Part shown: piece by piece, positions 41,723 to 50,179 of the stretch
How the letters are laid out: each line of letters begins with the position of its first letter
Position numbering within the stretch: the first letter of the stretch is position 1
Assembly (NCBI RefSeq): GCF_902506435.1
Contig: NZ_LR733215.1
Span: 514,154 to 578,153 of the forward strand
From: Nocardioides sp. AX2bis
Lineage (GTDB): Bacteria; Actinomycetota; Actinomycetes; Propionibacteriales; Nocardioidaceae
Reading direction: 5' to 3'
Length of the DNA: 64,000 bases
Notes under the pieces: model-generated
The model's input: the letters and a program-made list of their open reading frames with translations, nothing else
What the model was told of the DNA's origin: nothing
Database searches by the model: none
Made by a program: the position numbers and the translations under genes

Positions 41723-41767
41723 GTGAGGAAGCGACGGGTCGTCGAGGGCTCCGAGCCGTGGCGCTGA
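41723..41767 (+). CDS. 14-residue leader peptide overlapping the histidine kinase start (proposed)
   Basis: From GTG 41723 a frame encodes VRKRRVVEGSEPWR and stops at 41767, 9 bases after the start of the kinase GTG at 41758, in another frame. The GTG lies 6 bases after a TACTGT hexamer, as for leaderless starts. Ribosomes starting here would terminate within the kinase start region and could feed translation of the kinase by re-initiation. Too short to prove by composition. Confidence 0.4.
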   Translation: MRKRRVVEGSEPWR

Positions 41768-43770
41768 CCCCCGCACCGGCGGCGGTGCGCGGCTTCGCGG
41801 GCTGGGCCGTCGCCTTCGTCCTGCTGGCCTGGGTGGGCCGGCTGACCGTCGTCGGGGGCGACTCCCTGAGCCTGGTCTGGCCCGCAGCCGGAGCGGCGTT
41901 CCTGTGGCTGCTGCAGCAGGAGGGCCGGGCCGCCGGTGCGTGGTGCCTGCTGGCGATCGCCGCGTTGCTGACGCTCGTCATGGCGGGGACCGGTGCGCCG
42001 GCGGTGGTCACCGCGACGGCCGTGGTCGTCAACGTCGGCCAGACGGCCCTGGCGGTGACATTGGTGCGCCGGTGGTGCCCGCAGCTGCTCGGTGCCGGTG
42101 GCGCCGGCAGCGTCCATGACCCCGGGGTGCTCGCGCGCGGGGTGGCGGCGGTCGCGCTGGCGACCGCGGCCGGTGCCCTGAGCGGCAGCGCCCTCCTCGG
42201 TCTCGCGGGTGCGTCCAGCCCGGGGTCCGGGCCGCTGGACTGGTGGGCGCGCAACCTGACCGGCCTCGTCGTGGTGGCCGCCATCGGGCACCTGGTCTGG
42301 GAACGGGTCCTCGAGCGCAGGGGTGGCACGGCCGGCCCGCTCGTGGACCCGGCACGCAGGGTCGAGCTCGCGGCCCTCGTGGTGGTCTCCCTCGTGGGCT
42401 ACCTGGCCGTCTTCGGCCAGGAGGCCGGGTTGCCCCTCGCCTTCCTGCCGATGGTGCCGGCGCTCTGGGCGGCCTCGCGCTTCAGCACGCTCGTCGCGGC
42501 CGTGCACGCCGGCGCCCTCGGTGCGCTGGCCGTCGCGCTCACCCTGGCCGGGCGGGGCCCGTTCGGGGTGCTGCCGACCGCGCAGTCCGAGGCGCTGGTC
42601 ACCCAGGCCTTCCTGCTCACGGTGCTGCTCACGGTGCTCGCGGTCGGGACCGGCCGCGACGAGCGGGACGGCCTCACCGCGCAGCTGACCGACGCGCACC
42701 GGGACACGGCGCGACGAGCCGAGCTGCTCGACGCCATGACCGACGCCATGGACGAGGGGCTCGTGGTGCTGGACCTGGGAGGCGAGATCCTCCGGACCAA
42801 CGAGGCCGCCCGGAGCCTGCTGTCGCTCACCGAGACCGGGTACCGCTCCTCCTCCCGCGAGTACCTCGCCTTCCGCCCGGACGGAACACCGCTGCCCTTC
42901 GAGGAGCACCCCTCCCAGCGTGCGCTGCACGAGGGACGTGTGGCTCCAGTCGACGTCGTGCTGCGGGACGCCAGCGGTGGCGAGAAGGTCCTGTCGATCA
43001 CCGCAGCCGCGTTGTCCTCGGGCGTGCCGGGTGCGGGGCCCACGGCCTCCCTGGTCGTCTACCGCGAGGTCACCGCGGAGCGCCAGCAGCGTGCGCGGCT
43101 GTCGGACTTCGCCGCCGTGGCCGCGCACGACCTCCGCAACCCGTTGACCTCCGTCGGCGGATGGGTCGACCTCGCCCGCCTCCAGCTGGCCAAGAAGGAC
43201 GGCGCGGACCCGGTCGCCCTGGACCGGGCACTGGACCGGGCCCGGGGCGCGGTGGACCGGATGGCCTCCCTGATCGACGACCTGCTGGCCCAGGCGCACG
43301 CCGAGGGAGGCGCGCTCGACCTCGCCGTCACCGCCCTGGACGGACAGGGCGGTCTCGTCCAGGAGATGGCCGGGGACCTCGACCTCGTCACCGAGGTCGT
43401 CGACGGCCCCTGGCCGCCGGTGCTGGTGGACGCGGACCTGGTGCGGCAGCTCGTGGCGAACCTGCTGGGCAACGCGGCCAAGTACGTCGCCCCCGGGGTC
43501 GAGCCGCGGGTCCGGCTCTCCGCCCACGTGACCGGTGCCCGTCTGGTCGTCCGGGTCGAGGACAACGGGATCGGGGTCCCGGACGGGCACCACCACCGCG
43601 TCTTCGAGCGCTTCCACCGCGCGCACGCCGGCGACCAGGACTACGCCGGCACCGGTCTCGGCCTGGCCATCTGCCGCACGGTGGTGCAGCGGCACGACGG
43701 CAGCATCGTCTGCACGCCGGCGGACGGCGGCGGCACGGCCTTCACCTTCGACCTGCCGCTGGCGCCGTAG
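41758..43770 (+). CDS. MASE1-type sensor histidine kinase with PAS domain
   Basis: 670 residues from GTG 41758. The N-terminal 290 residues have about eight membrane helices of the MASE1 sensor kind (SLVWPAAGAAFLWLL). A PAS domain follows (about 320-440: ELLDAMTDAMDEGLVVLDLGGEILRTNEAARSLL). The kinase core shows the H-box FAAVAAHDLRNPLTS (His at about 456), the N-box NLLGNAAKYV, G1 RVEDNGIGVPDG and G2 GTGLGLAICRTVV. No response regulator is adjacent, so the partner is encoded elsewhere. The start lacks a strong ribosome-binding site, and the upstream region may hold a leader peptide. Confidence 0.9.
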   Translation: MALTPAPAAVRGFAGWAVAFVLLAWVGRLTVVGGDSLSLVWPAAGAAFLWLLQQEGRAAGAWCLLAIAALLTLVMAGTGAPAVVTATAVVVNVGQTALAVTLVRRWCPQLLGAGGAGSVHDPGVLARGVAAVALATAAGALSGSALLGLAGASSPGSGPLDWWARNLTGLVVVAAIGHLVWERVLERRGGTAGPLVDPARRVELAALVVVSLVGYLAVFGQEAGLPLAFLPMVPALWAASRFSTLVAAVHAGALGALAVALTLAGRGPFGVLPTAQSEALVTQAFLLTVLLTVLAVGTGRDERDGLTAQLTDAHRDTARRAELLDAMTDAMDEGLVVLDLGGEILRTNEAARSLLSLTETGYRSSSREYLAFRPDGTPLPFEEHPSQRALHEGRVAPVDVVLRDASGGEKVLSITAAALSSGVPGAGPTASLVVYREVTAERQQRARLSDFAAVAAHDLRNPLTSVGGWVDLARLQLAKKDGADPVALDRALDRARGAVDRMASLIDDLLAQAHAEGGALDLAVTALDGQGGLVQEMAGDLDLVTEVVDGPWPPVLVDADLVRQLVANLLGNAAKYVAPGVEPRVRLSAHVTGARLVVRVEDNGIGVPDGHHHRVFERFHRAHAGDQDYAGTGLGLAICRTVVQRHDGSIVCTPADGGGTAFTFDLPLAP

Positions 43771-43789
43771 TCCCGGCCCTGGCCCGGCC

Positions 43790-44575
43790 TCACATCGGCC
43801 GGGTGGCGCCGATCCCGCCGTCGACCGGGAGCGTGATCCCGTGCACCGCGGCGGCCTCGTCGGAGCACAACCAGGCCACCGCGTGGGCGATCTCCTCGGG
43901 GCGCACCGAGCGCCCGGCCGGCGTGCCGGCGACGATCGCGTCCAGGACCGCCCCGTCGCCCTCGTTGATCGGGGTGCGGGTGACGCCCGGCGCGACGGTG
44001 TTGACGCGGACGCCGTACGGCCCGAACTCGGCCGCCCAGCTGCGCGTGAGCTGCTGCTCGGCGGCCTTGGTCGCGGCGTAGAGACCGACGAACGGACTGC
44101 CGACCGAGGCCATCCAGGACCCGGTGTTGACCACGACGCCCGACCCGCGCGCGGCCATCGCCGGGGCGAGGGCGGCGACCAGGACGTGCGGCGCCCGGAC
44201 GTTGGTGAACAGGGCGGCGTCGAGGTCGGCGTCGCTGAGGTCCGGCGTGGTGACCGCGGGGCAGACGGCGGCGTTGTTGACGAGCACGTCGACCCGCCCG
44301 TCGAGCGCGTCGGTGGCGGCCCCGGCGAAGGCGCGCAGCTCGCCGGCCGCGGCGGTCAGCTCGACCGGCAGGAAGGTCCCGCCGACCTCCTCGGCGACGG
44401 CCCGACCGCGGGTGTGGTCGCGGCCGCTGACGACGACGCGGGCGCCCTCGGCGGCCAGCCGGCGGGCGATCGCGGCGCCGATCCCGCTGGTCGAGCCGGT
44501 GACGAGGGCGTGCCGACCCTCCAGGCGCAGGGTCGGGGACGTGGGGGAGGTGGGTGTGGTGGTGGTGGTGGTCAT
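43790..44575 (-). CDS. short-chain dehydrogenase/reductase
   Basis: 261 residues from ATG 44575, with a TCGGAT hexamer 6 bases upstream. After a threonine-rich N-terminus it shows ALVTGSTSGIGAAIARRLA (nucleotide site), DVLVNNAAVCP, a catalytic serine in VVVNTGSWMAS, and Y-x3-K in GLYAATKAAEQQL. It ends in LPVDGGIGAT, the usual C-terminus of classical SDRs. The gene is divergent from an XRE regulator, an arrangement in which the regulator commonly controls the SDR. Substrate unknown. Confidence 0.9.
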   Translation of the reverse strand: MTTTTTTPTSPTSPTLRLEGRHALVTGSTSGIGAAIARRLAAEGARVVVSGRDHTRGRAVAEEVGGTFLPVELTAAAGELRAFAGAATDALDGRVDVLVNNAAVCPAVTTPDLSDADLDAALFTNVRAPHVLVAALAPAMAARGSGVVVNTGSWMASVGSPFVGLYAATKAAEQQLTRSWAAEFGPYGVRVNTVAPGVTRTPINEGDGAVLDAIVAGTPAGRSVRPEEIAHAVAWLCSDEAAAVHGITLPVDGGIGATRPM

Positions 44576-44675
44576 GGCCCCATCCGACCTCGCACCCGCG
44601 GACCCCACCAGGGCCGGCGCTGCCGGGGCACGGCACGACCAGGCAGGCGGCGGCGGCCCGCCGTACGGTGGTGCC

Positions 44676-45554
44676 GTGCCTCGTGACCGCACCGCCCTGG
44701 GGGCGTTCCTGCGCTCCCGCCGGGACCGGCTGACCCCGGCGCAGGCCGGCATCCAGGCCTTCCCGGGGCCCCGCCGGGTGCCGGGGCTGCGCAAGGAGGA
44801 GCTGGCGGTGCTGGCCGGTCTGAGCCCGGACCACTACAGCCGGCTCGAGCAGGGCCGGCAGTCGACCGTCACCGACGACGTGGTCGACGCGCTGGCCCGG
44901 GCGCTGCGCCTGGACGAGACCGAGCGGACCCACCTGCGCGACCTGGCCGCGCCCGCCCCGCGCGGCCCCCGCGCGTCGGTCGAGGCGCCGCAGCAGGCCG
45001 ACCCCGGGCTGCTGCGGCTGATGAGCACGCTGGACCACGTGCCGGTGCTGCTGCTGGGGCGGCGTACGCAGGTGCTGGCACGCAACCGGCTGCTCACGGC
45101 CGTGCTCGGCGACCCGATGGAACCGGGCTCGTCGTTCGCGCGCTGGCTGTTCCTCGACCCGGCGTCGCGGGTGCTCATCGGCAACTGGGAGCACTTCGCC
45201 GCCGCGGCCGTCGGCGGGCTGCGGCTCGAGGTCGGCCGGCGGCCGGAGGACCGGCGGCTGGTCGCCCTGGTCGCGGAGCTGCGCGGGGCCAGCGAGGAGG
45301 TGGCGGGGTGGTGGGACGACCACCACGTGCGCGACCACACCTCGGTCGACAAGCTGCTGGCGCACCCGGTGGGCGGCCCGCTGCGCTTCGGGATCGAGGC
45401 CGTCAGCACGCCGCACGACCCCGACCAGCGACTGGTGGTCTACACCGTCGAGCCGGGCTCGGCAACGGCGCGGGTGCTGCCGATGCTGCAGGGCTGGGCC
45501 GAGGACCCCGCGGAGGCTGCGAGCGTCGTCAGGCCCGGTCGAGCAGGGCGGTGA
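44676..45554 (+). CDS. XRE-family regulator with MmyB-like ligand domain
   Basis: 292 residues from GTG 44676. A TACGGT hexamer lies 6 bases upstream, so the message is probably leaderless. The N-terminal helix-turn-helix includes LGAFLRSRRDRL and VPGLRKEELAVLAGLSPDHYSRLEQGRQ, typical of this family. The C-terminal part (MSTLDHVPVLLLGRRTQVLARNRLLTAVLGD) is the MmyB-like ligand-binding domain. Such proteins repress a divergent SDR gene, here the one at 43790-44575, and respond to a hydrophobic ligand. The 3' end overlaps the convergent HAD gene by 26 bp. Confidence 0.92.
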   Translation: MPRDRTALGAFLRSRRDRLTPAQAGIQAFPGPRRVPGLRKEELAVLAGLSPDHYSRLEQGRQSTVTDDVVDALARALRLDETERTHLRDLAAPAPRGPRASVEAPQQADPGLLRLMSTLDHVPVLLLGRRTQVLARNRLLTAVLGDPMEPGSSFARWLFLDPASRVLIGNWEHFAAAAVGGLRLEVGRRPEDRRLVALVAELRGASEEVAGWWDDHHVRDHTSVDKLLAHPVGGPLRFGIEAVSTPHDPDQRLVVYTVEPGSATARVLPMLQGWAEDPAEAASVVRPGRAGR

Positions 45555-46359
45555 CGGTGCGCACGACGCCGTCCTCGGTGTTGGCCGGCGCCCGGTGCCG
45601 GGCGCGGTCGAGGACGTCCGGGTGCGCGTTGTCCATCGCGAACGACAGCTCGGCCTCGTCGAGCATCTCGAGGTCGTTGAGGTAGTCCCCGAACGCCGCC
45701 GTCTGCGCCGCGGTCACCCCGAGCGTCTCCTGCAGCCGGCGCACCGCGACGCCCTTGTGCACCGCGGCGTCCATGACGTCGACCCAGTGCGCGCCCGAGA
45801 CCACGACCTGGTGGTCGGGCCGGAGCGGTGCCAGCGCCGGCTCGACCCGCTCGGTCGGGTCGCCGAAGGCGAACACGGCGACCTTGACCGCCGTGTCGTC
45901 GACCGCGAGCAGGTCGTCGACCTCGGTCAGGCTGGCGTAGTAGGGGTCGACGTGGTCGAGGAAGGCCCGGTCGTGCCGCTCGACGTAGGCCGTGCGACGG
46001 CCGCAGACGACCACGCCGAGGTCGGTGCCGTCGTCCGCGAGCGCCCGCATCCGGCGTACGACGTCGGTCACCAGGGAGACGGGCAGGGTCGCCGCGCTGA
46101 CCTCCTCGTCGTCGCGGACGACGTAGCCGCCGTTCTCGGCGATGAACACCATGCCCTCGGCTGCGCGGGCGAACATCGCGGCCAGGGTGGCGTACTGACG
46201 GCCGCTCGCGGGGGCGAAGACGACGCCGGCCTCCCGCATCCGGTCCAGCAGCGGCCAGAGACCGTCCGGGACCTGCCCGTCGCCGTCGAGCAGGGTGCCG
46301 TCCATGTCGACGACCACGAGGCGGACGTCGGGGCGCTCGGGCATCGGTGCGTGGCTCAC
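45529..46359 (-). CDS. HAD-superfamily phosphatase, Cof type
   Basis: 276 residues from GTG 46359. The start was chosen because a GATCCT hexamer lies 6 bases upstream; an ATG at 46344 is the alternative. Motif I is VVVDMDGTLLDGD (catalytic aspartates), motif II ASGR, motif III around VHKGVAVRRL and motif IV AFGDYLNDLEML. This is the cap C2 Cof/YidA type, acting on small phosphorylated compounds such as sugar phosphates or flavin mononucleotide. No specific substrate can be given. It is divergent from mycothione reductase. Confidence 0.88.
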   Translation of the reverse strand: MSHAPMPERPDVRLVVVDMDGTLLDGDGQVPDGLWPLLDRMREAGVVFAPASGRQYATLAAMFARAAEGMVFIAENGGYVVRDDEEVSAATLPVSLVTDVVRRMRALADDGTDLGVVVCGRRTAYVERHDRAFLDHVDPYYASLTEVDDLLAVDDTAVKVAVFAFGDPTERVEPALAPLRPDHQVVVSGAHWVDVMDAAVHKGVAVRRLQETLGVTAAQTAAFGDYLNDLEMLDEAELSFAMDNAHPDVLDRARHRAPANTEDGVVRTVTALLDRA

Positions 46360-46499
46360 CGGACCAGGATCCCAGTCCCGCCCGGGACCGGTGCACCCGG
46401 TCGCTCGTCGCCGGAAGGAACGACGTGCGCCACGTCCCCTGGTGCGGGGCGTCGACGTCACTACCCCCTGGGTGAGGCGTCCCGACCTACGGTTCCGGC

Positions 46500-47909
46500 A
46501 TGGCGCACTACGACCTCGTGATCATCGGCACCGGCTCGGGCAACACGATCCTGGACCACCGCTTCGAAGGATGGAAAGTGGCGATCGTCGAGGAGGGCCC
46601 GTACGGCGGGACCTGCCTGAACCGTGGGTGCATCCCCTCGAAGATGTACGTCATCCCCGCGAACATCGCCTACGAGGCGGCTGAGGAGGGTCCCCGCCTG
46701 GGTCTGCGGACGTCGTACGACGGCGCCGACTGGCGCGCGATGCGGGACCGGGTCTTCGGTCGGATCGACCCGCTCGCCCGCGGCGGGCAGGACTACCGGG
46801 AGGGGCAGTCGCACGTCGACGCGATCACCGGCCGGGCACGGTTCACCGGGCCCCGCGCCCTGACGGTCTCCCGCGAGGGGGAGGCCGATCTCGCGCTGAC
46901 CGCCGACCAGGTCGTGGTCGCGGTCGGCAGCCGCCCCGTCGTGCCGGACGTGCCCGGGCTGGACGACGTCCCCTACGAGACCAGCGACACCGTCATGCGC
47001 CTGGACCGGCTGCCGGCGCGGATCGGCGTCGTCGGTGGCGGCTACGTCGGCTCGGAGTTCGCGAACGTCTTCGCCTCCCTCGGCGCCCAGGTGGTCCAGG
47101 TCGACTCCGCGCCGCGGCTGATCGACAACCACGACCGGGAGGTCGCCGACCACTTCACCGAGCTGGCCGGGCGCCGCTGGGACCTGCGCCTCGACGCCGG
47201 CCTGGAGAAGGTGGAGCGCACCGGCTCGGGCGGGATCGTGATGCACCTCGGCGACGGCAGCAGCGCCGAGGTCGACGTGCTGCTGGTGGCGGTGGGGCGC
47301 AAGCCCAACGCGGACCTGCTCGACCTCGACGGCAGCGGGAGCGGGGTGGAGGTGGACGACGCCGGGCGGGTCGTGGTCGACGAGCACCAGCGCACCACCG
47401 CCGAGGGCGTCTGGGCGCTGGGCGACGTGTCCTCGGCCCAGCCGCTCAAGCACGTGGCGAACCAGGACGCACGGATCGTGCAGCACAACCTGCTCAACCC
47501 CGACGACCTGCGCGTCACCGACCACCGGTTCGTGCCGAACGCGGTCTTCGCCTCCCCCCAGGTCGCCGCGGTCGGCCTGACCGAGGAGCAGGCCCGCGAG
47601 CAGGGCCTCGACCTCGCGATCGGACGGTCCTACTACGCCGACACCGCGCACGGGTGGGCGATGGAGACCGACGACCGGTGCCACTTCGTCAAGGTGCTGG
47701 CCGACCGCGCCACCGGCCGGCTCGTCGGCGCGCACCTGATCGGCCCCCAGGCCTCCGTGCTGGTGCAGCCGCTCATCCAGGCGATGAGCTTCGACCAGCC
47801 GGTGGTGGGGCTGGCCCGCGGCATGTACTGGATCCACCCCGCGCTGAGCGAGGTCGTCGAGACCGCGCTGCTGGCGCTCGAGGAGGAGCTCGTCGGCGAG
47901 AAGCCGTAG
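46500..47909 (+). CDS. mtr: mycothione reductase
   Basis: 469 residues from ATG 46500. A TACGGT hexamer at 46488-46493 lies 6 bases upstream, so the transcript is probably leaderless. The enzyme begins MAHYDLVIIGTGSGNTIL with the FAD site, has the redox-active pair GGTCLNRGCIPSKM (Cys39 and Cys44), an NADPH site GVVGGGYVGSEFANVFAS and the C-terminal His-Glu pair in YWIHPALSEVVE. The initial GTGSGN is characteristic of mycothione rather than glutathione or lipoamide reductases. It reduces mycothione disulphide with NADPH, supporting the thiol redox buffer of actinobacteria. No mycothiol synthesis genes are in the window. Confidence 0.95.
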   Translation: MAHYDLVIIGTGSGNTILDHRFEGWKVAIVEEGPYGGTCLNRGCIPSKMYVIPANIAYEAAEEGPRLGLRTSYDGADWRAMRDRVFGRIDPLARGGQDYREGQSHVDAITGRARFTGPRALTVSREGEADLALTADQVVVAVGSRPVVPDVPGLDDVPYETSDTVMRLDRLPARIGVVGGGYVGSEFANVFASLGAQVVQVDSAPRLIDNHDREVADHFTELAGRRWDLRLDAGLEKVERTGSGGIVMHLGDGSSAEVDVLLVAVGRKPNADLLDLDGSGSGVEVDDAGRVVVDEHQRTTAEGVWALGDVSSAQPLKHVANQDARIVQHNLLNPDDLRVTDHRFVPNAVFASPQVAAVGLTEEQAREQGLDLAIGRSYYADTAHGWAMETDDRCHFVKVLADRATGRLVGAHLIGPQASVLVQPLIQAMSFDQPVVGLARGMYWIHPALSEVVETALLALEEELVGEKP

Positions 47910-47972
47910 CGGCTGCAGGGCCGTGCCGGGGGTGAGGGGTGCGCGCCGTACCGTCGTGACCGTGAGGACACG

Positions 47973-48962
47973 ATGACGGACCAGCAGGACGCCGCGCCCG
48001 GACGCCGCCAGCGGGTGCTGGTCACCGGAGCGACGGGGTACGTCGGCTCGCGGCTCGTGCCGGCCCTGCTCGCCGAGGGCCACGACGTGGTCGCGGCGAC
48101 CCGGAAGGCGTCGAGCCTCGAGGCGTACCCGTGGTCGGAGCGCGTGACCACGGCCGAGTTCGACATCGCTGACGAGGACAAGATCGCGGCGGCGGTCGAG
48201 GGCGTCGACGCCGTCGTCTACCTCGTGCACTCGATGGCCGACGAGGACTTCGTCCGCAAGGACCGCGAGGCCGCCGAGCGGGTGGCCCGGGCCTGCGAGA
48301 CGGCCGGCGTGAAGCAGGTCGTCTACCTCTCCGGCCTCGTGCCGGATGCCGAGCTCACCGACCACCTGCGCTCGCGGCTCGAGGTCGAGGAGGTCTTCCT
48401 GGCCTCCTCGGTGCCGGCGACCGTGCTGCGCGCGGCGATGGTGATCGGGTCCGGATCGACCTCCTTCGAGCTGCTCCGCCGGCTCAGCCGCCGGGTGCCC
48501 CTGGTGACGCCCGTCCCGTCGTGGATGCGCAGCAGCCTGCAGCCGGTCTCGATCGACGACGTCGTCCACCTGCTGGTGCGCTCGCTCCAGGGCGAGGTGC
48601 ACGAGCGCCACTACGACGTCGGGGGCGACGACGTCCTGACCTACCCCGAGCTGCTGGCCCTGTTCGCCGAGGTCGACGGCCTGAAGCGACGCCGCGTGCT
48701 CGTGCCGGGCCTGTCGGCGAAGGTCGTCGGGTGGGGCTGCGCGCGGATCAGCGGGATGGACATCACCACCGTGTCGGCCCTCGTCGAGAGCCTCTCGGAG
48801 GAGATGGTCTGCGGCGAGGACGACGTGCGCCGCGACCTCGCCGACCCGGACCACCGCTTCGTCCCGGTGCGCGAGGCGCTGCAGCGCTCGCTGTCGGGCT
48901 CGACCGACGGCGGCACGCTCCAGGGCGACACCCACGCGCCCGCACCGACCGACTCGGTCTGA
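47973..48962 (+). CDS. NAD(P)-binding extended/atypical SDR family protein
   Basis: 329 residues from ATG 47973. AGGA lies 5 bases upstream and a short leaderless frame (GTG 47962 to TGA 47976) overlaps the start. The nucleotide site is RVLVTGATGYVGSRLVPALLAEGHDV, followed by VDAVVYLVHSM and AETAGVKQVVYLSGL-type segments typical of atypical SDRs such as the NmrA-like and DUF2867-associated proteins. The Y-x3-K catalytic pair is not apparent, so it may be a sensor or have a modified activity. It is separate from mycothione reductase by 63 bp and may be co-transcribed. Confidence 0.8.
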   Translation: MTDQQDAAPGRRQRVLVTGATGYVGSRLVPALLAEGHDVVAATRKASSLEAYPWSERVTTAEFDIADEDKIAAAVEGVDAVVYLVHSMADEDFVRKDREAAERVARACETAGVKQVVYLSGLVPDAELTDHLRSRLEVEEVFLASSVPATVLRAAMVIGSGSTSFELLRRLSRRVPLVTPVPSWMRSSLQPVSIDDVVHLLVRSLQGEVHERHYDVGGDDVLTYPELLALFAEVDGLKRRRVLVPGLSAKVVGWGCARISGMDITTVSALVESLSEEMVCGEDDVRRDLADPDHRFVPVREALQRSLSGSTDGGTLQGDTHAPAPTDSV

Positions 48963-48968
48963 GCCGCC

Positions 48969-49691
48969 TCAGCCGTCCCGCAGCGCCGCGGCCTCGCCGA
49001 GCGAGGGGCCGTACCAGGTCAGCAGGCGGCCGGGGACGCGTCGCGTCGGGACCCGGGTGAAGGCCTCGGGGCCGTCGGCGGCGGTGAACTCGTACGGCTC
49101 GTCGGGCAGCAGGACCAGGTCGACGCGGTCCGGGTCGTCGACCTCGGCCAGCTCGACGTGGGGGTAGCGCTCCCGGTCGCCGAAGGCGTTGGCCCAGCCC
49201 AGTCGGCGGGCCAGGTCGGAGGTGAAGGTGTCGCCGCCGACGACCATCCACGGGTCGCGCCAGACCGGGATGGCGACCCGCGCGACGACCGGCGGCAGCG
49301 GGCCGCACCACTGCTCGCGGGCCGTGCCCAGCCAGTCGGGCCGGTCCCAGCCCAACACCCGGTCGAAGAGGTCCTCGAAGGTGGACACCGCCTCGGGGAC
49401 CGTGCTGATCTCGCTGATGTGCACCCGGACGCCGGCGTCGCGCAGGCGGCGCACGTCGAGCTCGCGGTTCTCCTCCTTGACCGCCAGCACGAGGTCCGGC
49501 TCGAGCGCCCGGACGGCGGCCAGGTCGGGGTTCTTCGTGCCGCGCACCCGGGTCACCGCGAGGTCGGCCGGGTGGGTGCACCAGTCGGTGGCGCCCACCA
49601 CGCGCTCGGGGGCGACCGAGGCCAGCGCCTCGGTGAGCGACGGCACCAGCGAGACCACCCGCCGCGCCGCACGGGGCGCGCCCGGGATCAC
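48969..49691 (-). CDS. BtuF-like metal-chelate/cobalamin-binding protein without signal peptide
   Basis: 240 residues from GTG 49691, overlapping the thioesterase stop by 4 bp (GTGA). It has the helical-backbone receptor fold of BtuF/FepB proteins: VVSLVPSLTEALASVAPERVVGATDWCTHP, KNPDLAAVRALEPDLVLAVKEENR and RVAIPVWRDPWMVVGGDTFTSDLARRLG. No signal peptide or lipobox is present, and no permease lies nearby, so it may be a cytoplasmic member of the family rather than an uptake receptor. It is the last gene of a three-gene operon with a regulator and a thioesterase. The ligand is unknown. Confidence 0.78.
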   Translation of the reverse strand: MIPGAPRAARRVVSLVPSLTEALASVAPERVVGATDWCTHPADLAVTRVRGTKNPDLAAVRALEPDLVLAVKEENRELDVRRLRDAGVRVHISEISTVPEAVSTFEDLFDRVLGWDRPDWLGTAREQWCGPLPPVVARVAIPVWRDPWMVVGGDTFTSDLARRLGWANAFGDRERYPHVELAEVDDPDRVDLVLLPDEPYEFTAADGPEAFTRVPTRRVPGRLLTWYGPSLGEAAALRDG

Positions 49692-50179
49692 GACGGCCGC
49701 CGCAGCGTCAGGCCGGTCGCGGCGGCAGCCACCCAGGGGTGCCGGGCGACCTCGGCGTCGGCACGGGCCGCGACGTCGTCGGGCATGGCGCACGCGCGCC
49801 GCGCACCCATGTCGACGTGCACGTAGACGATCTCCATCCGGCAGGCCACCCGGTCGCGCTCGCGGTCGACGACCAGGGCGAGGCCGTGCAGCGCCTTGTC
49901 GGTACGACCCGCGAGCGCCGCGTGCACCGAGTAGCGCTCACCGAGCCGCAGCTCGCCGAGGTAGGCGATGCGGTGCTCGACGGTGAAGAACGACGACCCG
50001 CGCCGGGCGATGTAGTCGGGCCCGGTGACCCGCTCGCTGGTCAGGTCCCAGACCGCCCAGGAGGCGGCCGAGAAGTAGTGGCCGATGTTCATGTGGCCGT
50101 TCTCGTCGATGTGTCCCTCGGGCACCGTGGTGTCGGTCGCGGTGTGCAGGGCGAGGACCTGCTCGGTGGTCGGCGTCAC
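49688..50179 (-). CDS. hotdog-fold acyl-CoA thioesterase-like protein
   Basis: 163 residues from ATG 50179, overlapping the XRE-TetR stop by 4 bp. Hotdog features: HIDENGHMNIGHYFSAASWAV, with the conserved DxNGHxN catalytic-type segment, and RIAYLGELRLGERYSVHAALAGRTDKALHGLALVVDRE, the second strand region. Proteins of this type hydrolyse acyl-CoA thioesters of short or carnitine-like acids. The operon with a TetR-type regulator and the nearby acyl-CoA ligase suggests acyl-CoA turnover. The exact substrate is not known. Confidence 0.85.
   Translation of the reverse strand: MTPTTEQVLALHTATDTTVPEGHIDENGHMNIGHYFSAASWAVWDLTSERVTGPDYIARRGSSFFTVEHRIAYLGELRLGERYSVHAALAGRTDKALHGLALVVDRERDRVACRMEIVYVHVDMGARRACAMPDDVAARADAEVARHPWVAAAATGLTLRRPS

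Noticed and set aside
48969..49691. Cobalamin riboswitch for the BtuF-like gene
   Set aside because: The gene is the last of an overlapping operon with no untranslated leader, and no B12-box-like sequence was seen upstream of the operon.
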